A stretch of DNA of 35,714 nt from JAUZQZ01 sp964624255 (GCA_964624255.1 CAZUWV010000007.1:1-35714), one strand, 5' to 3'; positions 16,357 to 24,999 are shown, counted from the first letter of the stretch. Numbers and translations: made by a program. Notes: generated by a model from the letters alone, not told the origin.

Positions 16357-17067
16357 ATGGCAACCTCTGACTGGACCCCATCCCCCGGACTGCAGGTAGC
16401 CATTGATGGCCCCTCGGGATCCGGCAAAGGTACGGTGGCGACTATACTTGCCGCTGAACTTGGCCTGCCGGTACTCGACACGGGTCTTTTGTACCGTTAT
16501 GTCGCCTGCCGCGCGGAGCAACGGGGCGCGGATGTTGCCTCGGAAATATCGATCCTTGAATCACTGGATGAATCCCTGCAAGCCATGGAATGGCGGGAAC
16601 GGGGTATTTTTGTGGCGGGTGAGAACTGGTCGGACCGGCTTAGAGATGAGAAAACCGGAGCGGGCGCGTCCATGATTGCCGCCATGCCGCAAGTGAGAGC
16701 ACAGCTCCTTATGGTACAGCGAAAACTGGCCAAATGTGGCTGCGTCATGGATGGCCGGGATATTGGCACGGTCGTTCTGCCCAACGCCAAAGCGAAATTT
16801 TTTCTCACGGCATCACTGAGAACACGCGCCCGCAGGCGCTGGCTACAGTTGCAGGCGCTCGGAACCGAAGCTAGCCTTGACGGCATCCTTGGCGATATCA
16901 GTGCGCGTGACGCTCAAGATACCGAACGCACGCATTCGCCACTGGAACAGGCTGAGGATGCCGTGTGTATTGATTCCACCACGATGCGCATTGATGAGGT
17001 GGTGGATAGAATGCTCGCCGTAATGGAGCGTAGAGGGTTCGCTTTCCGTTCCGGAGATGTACGCTAA
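16357..17067 (+). CDS. cmk: Cytidylate kinase
   Basis: 236 aa P-loop kinase phosphorylating CMP and dCMP. Walker A is GPSGSGKGT (~18-26), followed by VLDTGLLYRYVA, the LID/NMP region with VMDGRDIGTVVLPNA, and RARRRWLQLQ. GGGGAG six bases before the ATG supports the start. Length is close to E. coli Cmk (227 aa). It precedes rpsA by 39 bases, the classic cmk-rpsA arrangement, so they are probably co-transcribed. Confidence 0.96.
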   Translation: MATSDWTPSPGLQVAIDGPSGSGKGTVATILAAELGLPVLDTGLLYRYVACRAEQRGADVASEISILESLDESLQAMEWRERGIFVAGENWSDRLRDEKTGAGASMIAAMPQVRAQLLMVQRKLAKCGCVMDGRDIGTVVLPNAKAKFFLTASLRTRARRRWLQLQALGTEASLDGILGDISARDAQDTERTHSPLEQAEDAVCIDSTTMRIDEVVDRMLAVMERRGFAFRSGDVR

Positions 17068-17106
17068 AATCGACAGGCTCCTGACGCCAATGAGGTTCTA
17101 ACCTAT

Positions 17107-18783
17107 ATGACAAGCACTATTGAAAATGAACAATCATTCAAGCAACTGTTTGAAGAGTCTATCAAACAACGCCCCATGGCCGCGCGCGGCCAAATCGTCA
17201 GCGGACTTGTGGCCGGTGTGGATGATGAATCGGTCATGGTTGACGTAGGTGGAAAAAATGAAGGCCTCGTTCCATTGCGTGAGTTCGAAAAGCTCGGCGA
17301 ACCCGCTCCGTCTGTCGGCGACAGCATTGAAGTCATGGTGGAATCGGCCGGCGGCACGAATGGCGTTCATTTGTCGGTACTGGCGGCAAGGCATCAATCG
17401 CTGTGGAAACATGTGGATGATTCGCTGGCAAACAAGTCGTGTATCCCCGCGACCGTCAAGACCGAGGTCAAGGGAGGCCTTAGAGTCGATTTTGGCGGTT
17501 TAAGCGCGTTCCTTCCCCGTTCCGAGATTGATATCAACCCGTCTGTTTCAAGTCATCTGATTGGACAGAAAATCGATGTGGTGGTACTAAACGCAAGTCG
17601 TAAACCCGAAAATATTGTCGTTTCCCGCAAATATCCGCTTGAAGTGGCGCGTAATGAAAAACGCAAAATCTTCTTCGCCACGGAAAAGGTCGGAAATAAG
17701 ATCAATGGAAAAATAAGGCGACTGACGGATTTTGGCGCATTCGTGGACGTGGGCGGCATGGATGCCTTGTTGCATGTATCGGATATTGCGTGGCGCCGGT
17801 TAAAGCATCCAGGTGAGGCATTACAGCTTGGTCAGCATATTACGGCAGAAATCACCAGGCTGGATGAAAAGTCTGGAAAGGTATCCCTATCCATGCGCAC
17901 CTTGCAGGATGACCCATGGGATAGTATCTCCGGTAAATACGCTCCCGGCATGCGCTTAACGGGGACTGTACGCAAACTGTTGGACTATGGTGCCATGGTG
18001 GAGATCGAGCCGGGTGTGGAAGGCATGATTCATCGCTCGGAGATGAGCTGGACGCGGCAAGATGTTAATCCGTCGAAAGTACTGGCCGAAGGTGACGTTG
18101 TAGATGTGGCTGTGTTGACGGTCGATATTGAAAAGCGCCGCATCTCGCTCAGCCTGAAGGAAGTCGCTGAAAATCCGTGGCAGGCCTGGCTGGCAGCCCA
18201 TCCTGTTGGGATGCATATCAATGGGATAGTGAGGAGCATCACGGATTTTGGTCTGTTTATCCGATTGAATGACGATCTGGACGGTTTGGTACATGTCGGT
18301 AATCTTTCATGGCATGAACCTGGCGAGCAGGTGATTGCGTCTTATTCCAGGGGAAATAAAGCAGAATGCGTCGTGCTGGGTGTCGATGTTGATAGGCAGA
18401 GGATCGCCCTGGGAATCAAGCAGTTGGAGGATGACCCGTTCGAGGTGTTCCTGGCGAATGCTTCTCGCGGCAGTCGGGTAGAAGGAAAGATACTGGAGCC
18501 GGTCGCCGGTGGCTTTACTGTTGAACTGGCACAGGGCGTTACGGCGTACCTTCCCAGGCGTGAAGTGCCAAGGGAGGATGATGAACTGAAGAGCGGCGCC
18601 AGCATTGATGCGAAAATTATTGAACTGGATCGTAAACGAAGGAAGGTCAAGCTTTCGATCAGCCAAATGTTGCGCGATGAAGAGAAGGATGCCATGCGAA
18701 ATTATGCCAGTTCCAGAGGGAAAGATGACACGCCGTCTGCTCTTGCGTTGGAATTACAGCGTAAGTTTTTGGCCAAAAAGTAG
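17107..18783 (+). CDS. rpsA: 30S ribosomal protein S1
   Basis: 558 aa with six S1 (OB-fold) repeats at roughly 25-90, 108-172, 192-262, 278-348, 365-435 and 452-520. Repeats 3-5 show the clear RRLTDFGAFVDVGGMDALLH, YGAMVEIEPGVEGMIH and DFGLFIRLNDDLDGLVH pattern. It binds mRNA and brings it to the ribosome. There is no strong Shine-Dalgarno directly before the ATG (a GAGG lies farther upstream), as expected for rpsA, which is often translated from a structured, self-regulated leader. A short remnant of the inverted-repeat element lies just after the stop. Confidence 0.98.
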   Translation: MTSTIENEQSFKQLFEESIKQRPMAARGQIVSGLVAGVDDESVMVDVGGKNEGLVPLREFEKLGEPAPSVGDSIEVMVESAGGTNGVHLSVLAARHQSLWKHVDDSLANKSCIPATVKTEVKGGLRVDFGGLSAFLPRSEIDINPSVSSHLIGQKIDVVVLNASRKPENIVVSRKYPLEVARNEKRKIFFATEKVGNKINGKIRRLTDFGAFVDVGGMDALLHVSDIAWRRLKHPGEALQLGQHITAEITRLDEKSGKVSLSMRTLQDDPWDSISGKYAPGMRLTGTVRKLLDYGAMVEIEPGVEGMIHRSEMSWTRQDVNPSKVLAEGDVVDVAVLTVDIEKRRISLSLKEVAENPWQAWLAAHPVGMHINGIVRSITDFGLFIRLNDDLDGLVHVGNLSWHEPGEQVIASYSRGNKAECVVLGVDVDRQRIALGIKQLEDDPFEVFLANASRGSRVEGKILEPVAGGFTVELAQGVTAYLPRREVPREDDELKSGASIDAKIIELDRKRRKVKLSISQMLRDEEKDAMRNYASSRGKDDTPSALALELQRKFLAKK

Positions 18784-18792
18784 CTGCCGATG

Positions 18793-18829
18793 AAACCGGT
18801 CGCCGCCCACGCGATTTTGCAAGAGGCTC
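18793..18829 (+). repeat. Remnant of the MITE-like element between rpsA and ihfB
   Basis: About 37 bases match the right end of the 4176-4336 element: AAACCG-TCGCCGC-CACG, then TTTTGCAAGAGG-TC. It is truncated on its left. It places an insertion scar inside one of the most conserved gene junctions of the phylum, ahead of the ihfB ribosome site. Confidence 0.65.
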
Positions 18830-18896
18830 CATGGAAAGCGAAGGAAAAATTTTTACTCAGGGGTTATGGATTACCCCGTGGCGAAAGAAGGGGCGT

Positions 18897-19181
18897 ATGA
18901 CGAAATCAGAGCTGGTAGAAATCCTTGCGAATCAACAGGACCAAATGTCGCGCCGGGAAGCGGAGTTCGTAGTAAACATGATATTTTCATCAATCGGCGA
19001 TGCCCTTGGCCGGGGAGAAAGGGTGGAATTGCGCGGCTTCGGAAGCTTTTATACGAAACAGCGTAATGCCCGGACTGGCCGCAATCCAAAGACGGGTGAC
19101 ACCGTTCAGGTTCCGGCCAAAGTCGTACCCCAATTCAAACCGGGTAAACAATTACGCGAGCGGGTCGACGCCATCACCTGA
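18897..19181 (+). CDS. ihfB: Integration host factor subunit beta
   Basis: 94 aa, exactly the usual IHF-beta length. MTKSELVEILANQQ, the RGERVELRGFGSF arm base, and RNPKTGDTVQVPAKVVPQFK give an unambiguous DNABII call. IHF bends DNA at promoters, origins and recombination sites. I use the ATG with AAGGGG 3-4 nt upstream; a frame extending 22 codons upstream runs into the repeat remnant and is not conserved. It sits after rpsA, the common order, and is followed at once by a terminator. Confidence 0.97.
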   Translation: MTKSELVEILANQQDQMSRREAEFVVNMIFSSIGDALGRGERVELRGFGSFYTKQRNARTGRNPKTGDTVQVPAKVVPQFKPGKQLRERVDAIT

Positions 19182-19190
19182 CCCGTTTTT
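19161..19190 (+). terminator. Rho-independent terminator at the end of ihfB
   Basis: Stem CGGGTC / GACCCG (19161-19166 with 19180-19185), 13-nt loop, directly followed by TTTTT. The 3' arm overlaps the ihfB stop codon. Confidence 0.7.
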
Positions 19191-19243
19191 CCACGCATCT
19201 ACCCTGGGTTTTGCAGGCGGTCAGGTAGAGGCTGGTTCCCGGC

Positions 19244-19272
19244 TTGAAACTTGACGTCCCCCTGCGTACTTT
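19244..19272 (+). promoter_or_regulatory. Possible lapA promoter
   Basis: TTGAAA (19244-19249), 17-base spacer, TACTTT (19267-19272). The -35 is good, the -10 weak. A new promoter is expected because a terminator closes ihfB. Confidence 0.35.
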
Positions 19273-19313
19273 ACGGTGAAACTTTCTGCGTCGTATAAAC
19301 ACAGGGGAATGAT

Positions 19314-19607
19314 ATGAACTGGATCAACGCACTTTCCGTAGTATTGCTCACAACGCTGGCCACGATGTTCGCCGCCGTAAATGACGGCAAGATTTCAATC
19401 CGTTTCGCCGAGTATTCATCGGGTAATATCCCTGTTTACCTTCCAATTTTCATGGCGTTCCTTCTAGGTTTCCTCGGTGGCATGTTATCTTTGAGCTTCT
19501 CACGCCGTAAACACAAACTTGAAATCAACCAGCTTCGCCAGGACAATGGGTTGTTGCAAACGGAAGTTAATAATCTACGTAACCTCCCCCTGCAAGACGA
19601 AACGTGA
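19314..19607 (+). CDS. lapA: Lipopolysaccharide assembly protein A (DUF1049)
   Basis: 97 aa. Two membrane segments (~4-22 and ~42-62) separated by the ISIRFAEY-type loop, then a short charged coiled-coil tail (SRRKHKLEINQLRQDN). This is the LapA domain pattern. LapA works with LapB in regulating LpxC turnover and LPS assembly at the inner membrane. AGGGGAATGAT precedes the ATG. It overlaps lapB by four bases. Confidence 0.92.
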   Translation: MNWINALSVVLLTTLATMFAAVNDGKISIRFAEYSSGNIPVYLPIFMAFLLGFLGGMLSLSFSRRKHKLEINQLRQDNGLLQTEVNNLRNLPLQDET

Positions 19608-20746
19608 CGACGTTTTTATCTTTCGCCGTTATACTCGCGATCGTCGCCGCCACACTGATCTGGTTCCTTCGGCGGCAGCAAACGAATGCAAAAGACAAAC
19701 CGGAACAGGAAGATGCCCGTATTTCGCCATTATTGCGGGGTATCAACTACCTCCTGTCCGATAAACCGGACCAGGCATTAAAAGAACTTGTCCATGTCGC
19801 TCGCCTGCAAACCGAAACGGCTGAAGTCTATCTGGCATTGGGGGATCTGTTTCGTAATAAAGGTGAATTCGGGCGCGCGGTCCGTATTCACCAAAACCTG
19901 TTGGTCCGACCAGGCCTTCCCGAAACACTACGTATGGACGCGCAGTTTGCTTTGGCCATGGACTTTCAGGCTGGCGGATTGCTGGGTCGTGCCTTACAGC
20001 AGTACCGCAAGGTGCTCGATATGCAACCTGGCCATGTCCCCGCGCTGGAAGCAACCCTGCGTATCCGCGAGCAGGGCCGGGAGTGGGGTCTCGCCGATGG
20101 TGTACTCTCCCGCCTTGATCAGGTTCGCGGTACATCCTCATCGCTGCACCATGCCTATCTGATGACCGAAATGGCCCGAAAAAAACAGGACGAAGGTGGT
20201 GAAGAGCGGGTATTGGCGCTGGTTACAAGGGCCATCGACACGAACCCTTCCTGCGCCGCAGCGCATATGCTGCTTGCTGAAATAGACCTGGACCACGGCG
20301 ATTATGACGCTGCCTTCGCCAGTATGGAAAGATTGCAACAGGCTGCACCTCAATATATTCCACTTTTGATACCCGTACTACTGGAACACCCCGACATCTA
20401 TGCCAAACAAGGCAAAATCTTCCTGCTGACCTGTTGGAAAAAAAGCCACGACGAATGCATGGCGCTGGAATGGCTCAGGAGCGTAAACGAAAAGTACGGG
20501 CTTGTAGAAGCCAGATTGTTAATGGATAAAATATCCTTCGTACCGAGGGGACTGCGCACCTGCTTACACCTGAGGGCCATCATGGGCGACGACGATCCGC
20601 TAACGCAGGCAAGCCGCCACTGGCAACAGCAGTCCAGAAATTTTACATGCGGCCGTTGCGGCGTGGAAGTTATGGACATGCGCTGGCAGTGTCCCCAGTG
20701 TCATGAATGGGGGAGCATGCAACCCATCCGGGAGGTTCAGGTATGA
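19604..20746 (+). CDS. lapB: Lipopolysaccharide assembly protein B (TPR protein, YciM)
   Basis: 380 aa. One N-terminal membrane anchor (~2-20), then tetratricopeptide repeats (~45-300; for example AEVYLALGDLFRNKGEFGRA), and a C-terminal rubredoxin-type metal site C349-x2-C352 and C363-x2-C366. LapB recruits the FtsH protease to LpxC and so balances LPS synthesis. The start is GTG inside the lapA stop (GTGA). Size and layout match E. coli LapB. The end overlaps pyrF (ATGA). Confidence 0.95.
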   Translation: MTTFLSFAVILAIVAATLIWFLRRQQTNAKDKPEQEDARISPLLRGINYLLSDKPDQALKELVHVARLQTETAEVYLALGDLFRNKGEFGRAVRIHQNLLVRPGLPETLRMDAQFALAMDFQAGGLLGRALQQYRKVLDMQPGHVPALEATLRIREQGREWGLADGVLSRLDQVRGTSSSLHHAYLMTEMARKKQDEGGEERVLALVTRAIDTNPSCAAAHMLLAEIDLDHGDYDAAFASMERLQQAAPQYIPLLIPVLLEHPDIYAKQGKIFLLTCWKKSHDECMALEWLRSVNEKYGLVEARLLMDKISFVPRGLRTCLHLRAIMGDDDPLTQASRHWQQQSRNFTCGRCGVEVMDMRWQCPQCHEWGSMQPIREVQV

Positions 20747-21417
20747 CTCGTGACCGCTTAATGGTAGCTCTGGATATGCCCGACCGGGAACGGGCTTTGG
20801 ACATATGCCGACGCGTTGGTGACAGCGCGGGATGGTTCAAAGTAGGCCTGCGCCTGTTTGTCGCCGAAGGCCCGGATTTAATCCGTACCCTGACACGAAC
20901 CCATCGGGTGTTCCTGGATCTGAAATTTCACGATATCCCCAATACTGTGGCGGAGGCTGTCGCCAGCGCAGGGAATCTTGGCGTACACATGAGCAATGTC
21001 CACGCCGGGGGGGGGGTGGATATGATGATAGCTGCGGCGCAATCAGCCGCATATTTTCCGCAAATGAAAGTCATCGCCGTTACCGTATTAACCAGTAGTA
21101 CCATGAAAGCTGAGCGGGTGCGCCATGAAGCTGTGCGATATGCCATCATGGCGCAAGAGGCCGGGCTGGATGGTGTGGTATGCAGTGTCCATGAGGTTTC
21201 CGACATCAAAAAGGCATGTGGTACAGATTTTCTGACCGTTGCTCCCGGCATCCGCTGGGGAGAACAAGCCAGCAACGACCAAAAGCGAGTCGCCGATCCC
21301 GGCATGGCCATGCGACAGGGCGCGGATTACATTGTCGTCGGCCGCCCAATTATACGGGCGCCCGACCCGCGCACCGCTGCGATGGAGGCTCTGGCTATGA
21401 TGCAACAACATTCATGA
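20743..21417 (+). CDS. pyrF: Orotidine-5'-phosphate decarboxylase
   Basis: 224 aa TIM-barrel enzyme for the last step of UMP synthesis. Catalytic block DLKFHDIPNT with Asp59, Lys61 and Asp64; Lys33 and the phosphate-binding APGIRW and IVVGRPI motifs are also present. I start at the ATG overlapping the lapB stop; this gives the family length, whereas an upstream ATG would lie deep in lapB. A run of ten G (21007-21016) encodes the GGG of HAGGGVD. Overlaps dgt by four bases. Confidence 0.97.
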   Translation: MTRDRLMVALDMPDRERALDICRRVGDSAGWFKVGLRLFVAEGPDLIRTLTRTHRVFLDLKFHDIPNTVAEAVASAGNLGVHMSNVHAGGGVDMMIAAAQSAAYFPQMKVIAVTVLTSSTMKAERVRHEAVRYAIMAQEAGLDGVVCSVHEVSDIKKACGTDFLTVAPGIRWGEQASNDQKRVADPGMAMRQGADYIVVGRPIIRAPDPRTAAMEALAMMQQHS

Positions 21418-22577
21418 CGCATCCGGTATATATATACGAAACCATCCTGGCCCCATACGCCTGCCGTTCCGGGTTGTCGCGCGGTCGCCGATACGCTGAA
21501 GAGGTGTCTCTCACCCGCAATATGTTCCAGCGAGACCGGGACCGTATCATCCACTCGACGGCATTTCGCCGCCTTGAATATAAAACCCAGGTGTTCGTCA
21601 ATCATGAGGGGGATCATTATCGGACTCGCCTGACGCATTCCATTGAGGTCGCACAAATCGCCCGCTCCATCTGCAGAACTATGAGATTACATGAAGATCT
21701 GGCTGAAGGCGTGGCGCTGGCCCATGACCTCGGGCATACACCCTTTGGCCATTCCGGCCAGGATGCGCTGAATGCCGCCATGAAACCATATGGTGGATTT
21801 GAACATAATCGTCAGTCTCTACGCGTCATCGAGAAACTCGAACATTGCTATGCCAAATTTCCTGGCCTGAATCTGAGTTTTGAAACCAGGGAGGGTATTG
21901 TCAAACACACCTCACCCCATGACCTTCCCAGGAATGCCGATTTGCTTGAATACCGTCTACGCGAACAAGCCACGATTGAAGCACAACTCGGCAACCTGGC
22001 TGATGAGATTGCTTATAACAATCATGATGTGGATGATGGATTCCGTGCCGGGATTCTGGACGTCGAGGGTTTATGTCGTGTCCCGCTATTTCATATGCAC
22101 CATGAGAAGGTGATACGCGACCACCAGCCCATTGGCGAGCGCCCAGCTATTCATGAAACCATCCGCCAAATGATTAACTTTCTAATTATGGACGTTGTTG
22201 ACGAAACGACGAGGCGGATAGAAAAGTTAAATATTTGTTCCCTTGATGACGTACGCAGCGCAGGCGAACCGCTGGTCGGATTTTCGCGTGAAGTACGACA
22301 TATGAATGCTGAAATGAAGCGCTACCTGTTCAAACATATGTACCATCATTACCGCGTCGTACGCATGGCGGCCAAAGCGAGTCGCGTCATCCACAAACTG
22401 TTTTCCGCTTATATGGATACTCCGGCAATGCTACCTCCCGGCATTGCAACGCAGCAGCATGAGCTGGACAGTGAAGAAAAGCTTGCCCGCACGATTGCAG
22501 ACTATATTGCCGGCATGACAGACCGATATGCACTGGATGAATACAGCCGCCTGTTCGATATACATGCTCGCACATGA
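21414..22577 (+). CDS. dgt: dGTP triphosphohydrolase-like protein (HD domain)
   Basis: 387 aa. dNTP triphosphohydrolase of the shorter class; hydrolyses dNTPs to deoxynucleosides and triphosphate. Visible: STAFRRLEYKTQVF, metal ligands His75 (RLTHSIEVAQ), His104-Asp105 (AHDLGHTPFGHSG) and the later DEIAYNNHDVDDG. I take the ATG overlapping the pyrF stop (ATGA); the frame is open further upstream only as a pyrF shadow. Last gene of the lapA-lapB-pyrF-dgt chain, all joined by 4-base overlaps. The substrate preference of this class cannot be judged from motifs. Confidence 0.95.
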   Translation: MTHPVYIYETILAPYACRSGLSRGRRYAEEVSLTRNMFQRDRDRIIHSTAFRRLEYKTQVFVNHEGDHYRTRLTHSIEVAQIARSICRTMRLHEDLAEGVALAHDLGHTPFGHSGQDALNAAMKPYGGFEHNRQSLRVIEKLEHCYAKFPGLNLSFETREGIVKHTSPHDLPRNADLLEYRLREQATIEAQLGNLADEIAYNNHDVDDGFRAGILDVEGLCRVPLFHMHHEKVIRDHQPIGERPAIHETIRQMINFLIMDVVDETTRRIEKLNICSLDDVRSAGEPLVGFSREVRHMNAEMKRYLFKHMYHHYRVVRMAAKASRVIHKLFSAYMDTPAMLPPGIATQQHELDSEEKLARTIADYIAGMTDRYALDEYSRLFDIHART

Positions 22578-22602
22578 ATCTGTGCAGCAAGGTATCACGG
22601 GC

Positions 22603-22653
22603 GCAATGCTTGTTCATTGCAAGGGAGCCGATGGCTGCCGGGTGACTCACCCG
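22603..22653. other. Two hairpins between convergent genes
   Basis: GCAATG / CATTGC (6-nt loop, 22603-22620) and CGGGTG / CACCCG (3-nt loop, 22639-22653) lie between the ends of dgt and the M24 peptidase gene. Neither is followed by a T-run on either strand, so they are not standard terminators, but they may limit read-through between the convergent units. Confidence 0.35.
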
Positions 22654-22668
22654 AAGGGAACCGTTATG

Positions 22669-23802
22669 TCAGGGGATTTCCATGCGTCGGGGATGCCGGG
22701 TCAGGTTCTCGCATCCATCGTTGCGTACTACCACCATATCCTCCAGCCGCACCCCACCCAGGCCGGGATAATACAGACCCGGCTCAACAGTCACGACATT
22801 TCCAGTGTGCAATACGTCATCACGGGTAGAAATTCGTGGCGATTCATGCACATCCAGCCCAACACCGTGGCCCGTACCGTGGAAGAAGCCTGCCTGCCGT
22901 CCGCGCTGAATTTCCGTACGAAAACCACATGCTTCAAAATGTCGCACAATGGACTGATGAATGCTTTCTCCATGGGCGCCATCACATACCATTGAGAGTC
23001 CGATGTCCTGCCCCTGCCGTACCGTAAGGTAAAGTTTACGCACATCACGACTCGCCTTTCCCTTCACATAGGTGCGCGTCATATCGCCCCAGTAGCCTGA
23101 AGCCAGCAGCCGCGGGAAGATATCGATAATGATGGGCTGATGCGCTCTTAAATAACCCTGGCCGATTTGGTGCGGATCGGTCGCTTCTCGCCCACAAGCC
23201 ACAATGGTATGGGATGGAATAGCCCCATGTGTGATTAAAAAACTTTCAATGGCGCTACGAACATGCCCGGACTTCATTTTTTCACCCGTTTCCGGATGAC
23301 GCAGGATACCATCGTCGCCGATAGATGATGCAGCCAGAAATCGCTCGGCAGTACGCATGGCTCGCCGGGTGACACGTTCCGCCTTTCTTAGTTGACCAAT
23401 TTCATATTCAGATTTAACAGCGCGTTCGGGGAAAATAGCGCCGGAACAGGGTGCGACTTCAAACCCCCATGCACGCATCCGTTCAGCGCGCATGAGCGGA
23501 AAATGCTCCGGCACACAGACGGAACGTACGCCATGCTCGTGCAAAAATGCAGCGGCAGCAGCTTCCAGACCCCCATCCCAACCCAGTCTTCCAGCCTTCT
23601 CATGCCATGGTGTGTCCAGATGGACATGCGCGAGACTGGAATCCTTGCGGGCGCGGTCCACTTCCAGGGGGGAAAACAACCCGTGCCACTGTCCATTCAG
23701 ATGGATGACAACAAATGCATCGGGAACGAATAAGCCGGTCGCATAAAGCATGTCGGCATCATATTCGGAAGCAGCAATCATGAGTTTTACGGTTTGGGTC
23801 AT
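22669..23802 (-). CDS. M24-family metallopeptidase (Xaa-Pro aminopeptidase type)
   Basis: 377 aa pita-bread-fold peptidase. An N-terminal creatinase-like domain (~1-150) is followed by the catalytic domain with dinuclear metal ligands: the two Asp of IIDIFPRLLASGYWGDMTRT, His of GTGHGVGLDVHESP, Glu of TVEPGLYYPG and Glu of GVRLEDMVVV. These are diagnostic for PepP/PepQ-type enzymes that cleave next to proline. AGGAGA six bases before the ATG (MTQTVKL) sets the start. It is a single-gene unit converging on dgt. Whether it is an aminopeptidase P or a prolidase cannot be decided here. Confidence 0.9.
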   Translation of the reverse strand: MTQTVKLMIAASEYDADMLYATGLFVPDAFVVIHLNGQWHGLFSPLEVDRARKDSSLAHVHLDTPWHEKAGRLGWDGGLEAAAAAFLHEHGVRSVCVPEHFPLMRAERMRAWGFEVAPCSGAIFPERAVKSEYEIGQLRKAERVTRRAMRTAERFLAASSIGDDGILRHPETGEKMKSGHVRSAIESFLITHGAIPSHTIVACGREATDPHQIGQGYLRAHQPIIIDIFPRLLASGYWGDMTRTYVKGKASRDVRKLYLTVRQGQDIGLSMVCDGAHGESIHQSIVRHFEACGFRTEIQRGRQAGFFHGTGHGVGLDVHESPRISTRDDVLHTGNVVTVEPGLYYPGLGGVRLEDMVVVRNDGCENLTRHPRRMEIP

Positions 23803-24288
23803 GCCGTCTCTCCTGGTCCAGGCGCAATTGACCTGCATGATTCACAAAGGCTGCCGTACCCAAGCCTCCACGCCACAAAACCCGCCGCATGTCTTTCGCG
23901 GAGACCCCGGTCACCTCCTTACCCACACCGCGCGCCTCATCGGTCGCCCGTGTACAGGTGATTCCATGGACCGAAATTTCAGCACGGGCAGAAAGACCGC
24001 AGACCGTTTGGAGACCTGTAAAGGCGGGGCGTAAGTCCTGAGGGCCAACAGCCCGAATCAAATGGGCCAACGTGGGGAAGCCGATCGTCGCTCACGAGCT
24101 TTGCAAGAGGCTGCATTATGCAGAAAAAACCTTACTTCGTACATCCGTTTTCCACACAGGAACAAATCTTTCGCGAGCGATTCGCCCAATTGTCCTGCAA
24201 TGAGCAATAATCGTCAAAGCCTCTTCATAGTGGTGGCAAGTCGTCCAGCTCATATGTACAGTTATCCATCCGGCAGGAGGAGTCTACA
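23803..24288. other. Intergenic region holding a MITE-like copy and a mini-ORF
   Basis: 486 bases between the divergent M24 peptidase and SEC-C genes. Positions 23952-24113 carry the inverted-repeat-element homology described separately. After its right end a 30-codon frame opens at 24118 (MQKKPYFVHPFSTQEQIF) and stops at 24210; it has no ribosome site and no family I recognise, and may be the tail of a gene lost on insertion. No other gene is visible. The SEC-C promoter must lie between 24114 and 24270 but is not obvious. Confidence 0.5.
23952..24113 (+). repeat. Second copy of the MITE-like element, left end lost
   Basis: Matches the 4176-4336 element in two blocks: 23952-23987 (around TTCCATG and ATTTCAGCACGG) and 24060-24113 (AAATGGGCCAA-GTGGGGAA to CTTTGCAAGAGGCT), about 50 of 56 bases in the second block. 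Between them is a 72-base segment absent from the first copy. No left terminal repeat is found. It ends about 175 bases before the SEC-C gene. Confidence 0.65.
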
Positions 24289-24999
24289 ATGGCAAAAGTG
24301 ATGCGTAATGACCCTTGTCCGTGCGGTAGTGGCAAGAAATACAAGAAATGCTGTATGCTGGATGCACGACATCTCGCCAGAACGCGTGCAGCTAATCGCG
24401 AAGGTGCGCAAAAGGCGGTTACCTGGATTACCGAATATCATGGCGACGCATTTGTCCGCTGGATTGAAAATGTCTGGTTTGCTGATGTGAGCAAGGAGGA
24501 GCGTACAGGAATTTCTACGGCAGATTCAGCAATTAAATCAGTTCACGATACCAATTTACTGGAACAAATGGTGGCCGAAGGTGTGTTTGGGGAGGGTGAG
24601 AAAGAATCGCCCGTGCTGCGACTGATTCTTGATGATATGGCGGAGTGGGAAGAGGGGCAACGGGCATATCTGGAACAGCTGGGGAAAGCCCGGCTTCGTT
24701 TATATCGAGTAACGCACCGCGACCCTGGTGAAGGCTTTGAACTGCAATGCTATCCATCCGACGATGGTGATACCGTGTATATTGAGGATAAATGGGTCAG
24801 CCGCATGCTGGATGTAGGTGATACCGTGGGTTTGCGCCTGATGCTGACCGACAATTGCCGGGAAACGTCGGGAGCCGTGTATCATGTGCCAGAAGAATAC
24901 CTCGCAGGGGTCGTCCAGGCACTGGAAACCGGGGGCGGAGATCAATATAGTCGAATCCTGATTCGGCAGTGGCTCAGCTTGGTGGCTGCACATGTATGA
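24289..24999 (+). CDS. SEC-C motif protein of unknown function
   Basis: 236 aa. The N-terminus carries a SEC-C zinc motif RNDPCPCGSGKKYKKCC with C10, C12, C21 and C22, as at the end of SecA, where it contacts SecB and ribosomes. The remaining ~210 residues are acidic in the middle (~85-130) and contain no domain I recognise. AGGAGGAG upstream marks a strong ribosome site. It stands alone behind an insertion scar and 78 bases before a TPR-sulfotransferase gene on the same strand; a shared transcript is possible. The zinc motif alone does not give a function. Confidence 0.85.
   Translation: MAKVMRNDPCPCGSGKKYKKCCMLDARHLARTRAANREGAQKAVTWITEYHGDAFVRWIENVWFADVSKEERTGISTADSAIKSVHDTNLLEQMVAEGVFGEGEKESPVLRLILDDMAEWEEGQRAYLEQLGKARLRLYRVTHRDPGEGFELQCYPSDDGDTVYIEDKWVSRMLDVGDTVGLRLMLTDNCRETSGAVYHVPEEYLAGVVQALETGGGDQYSRILIRQWLSLVAAHV

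Noticed and set aside
15858..16481. 207-codon minus-strand frame across tRNA-Pro and the cmk start
   Set aside because: It runs antisense through a clear tRNA and cmk and has no recognisable domain or ribosome site.
22603..22653. Convergent hairpins as a bidirectional terminator
   Set aside because: Good stems, but no T-run on either strand; listed only as hairpins.
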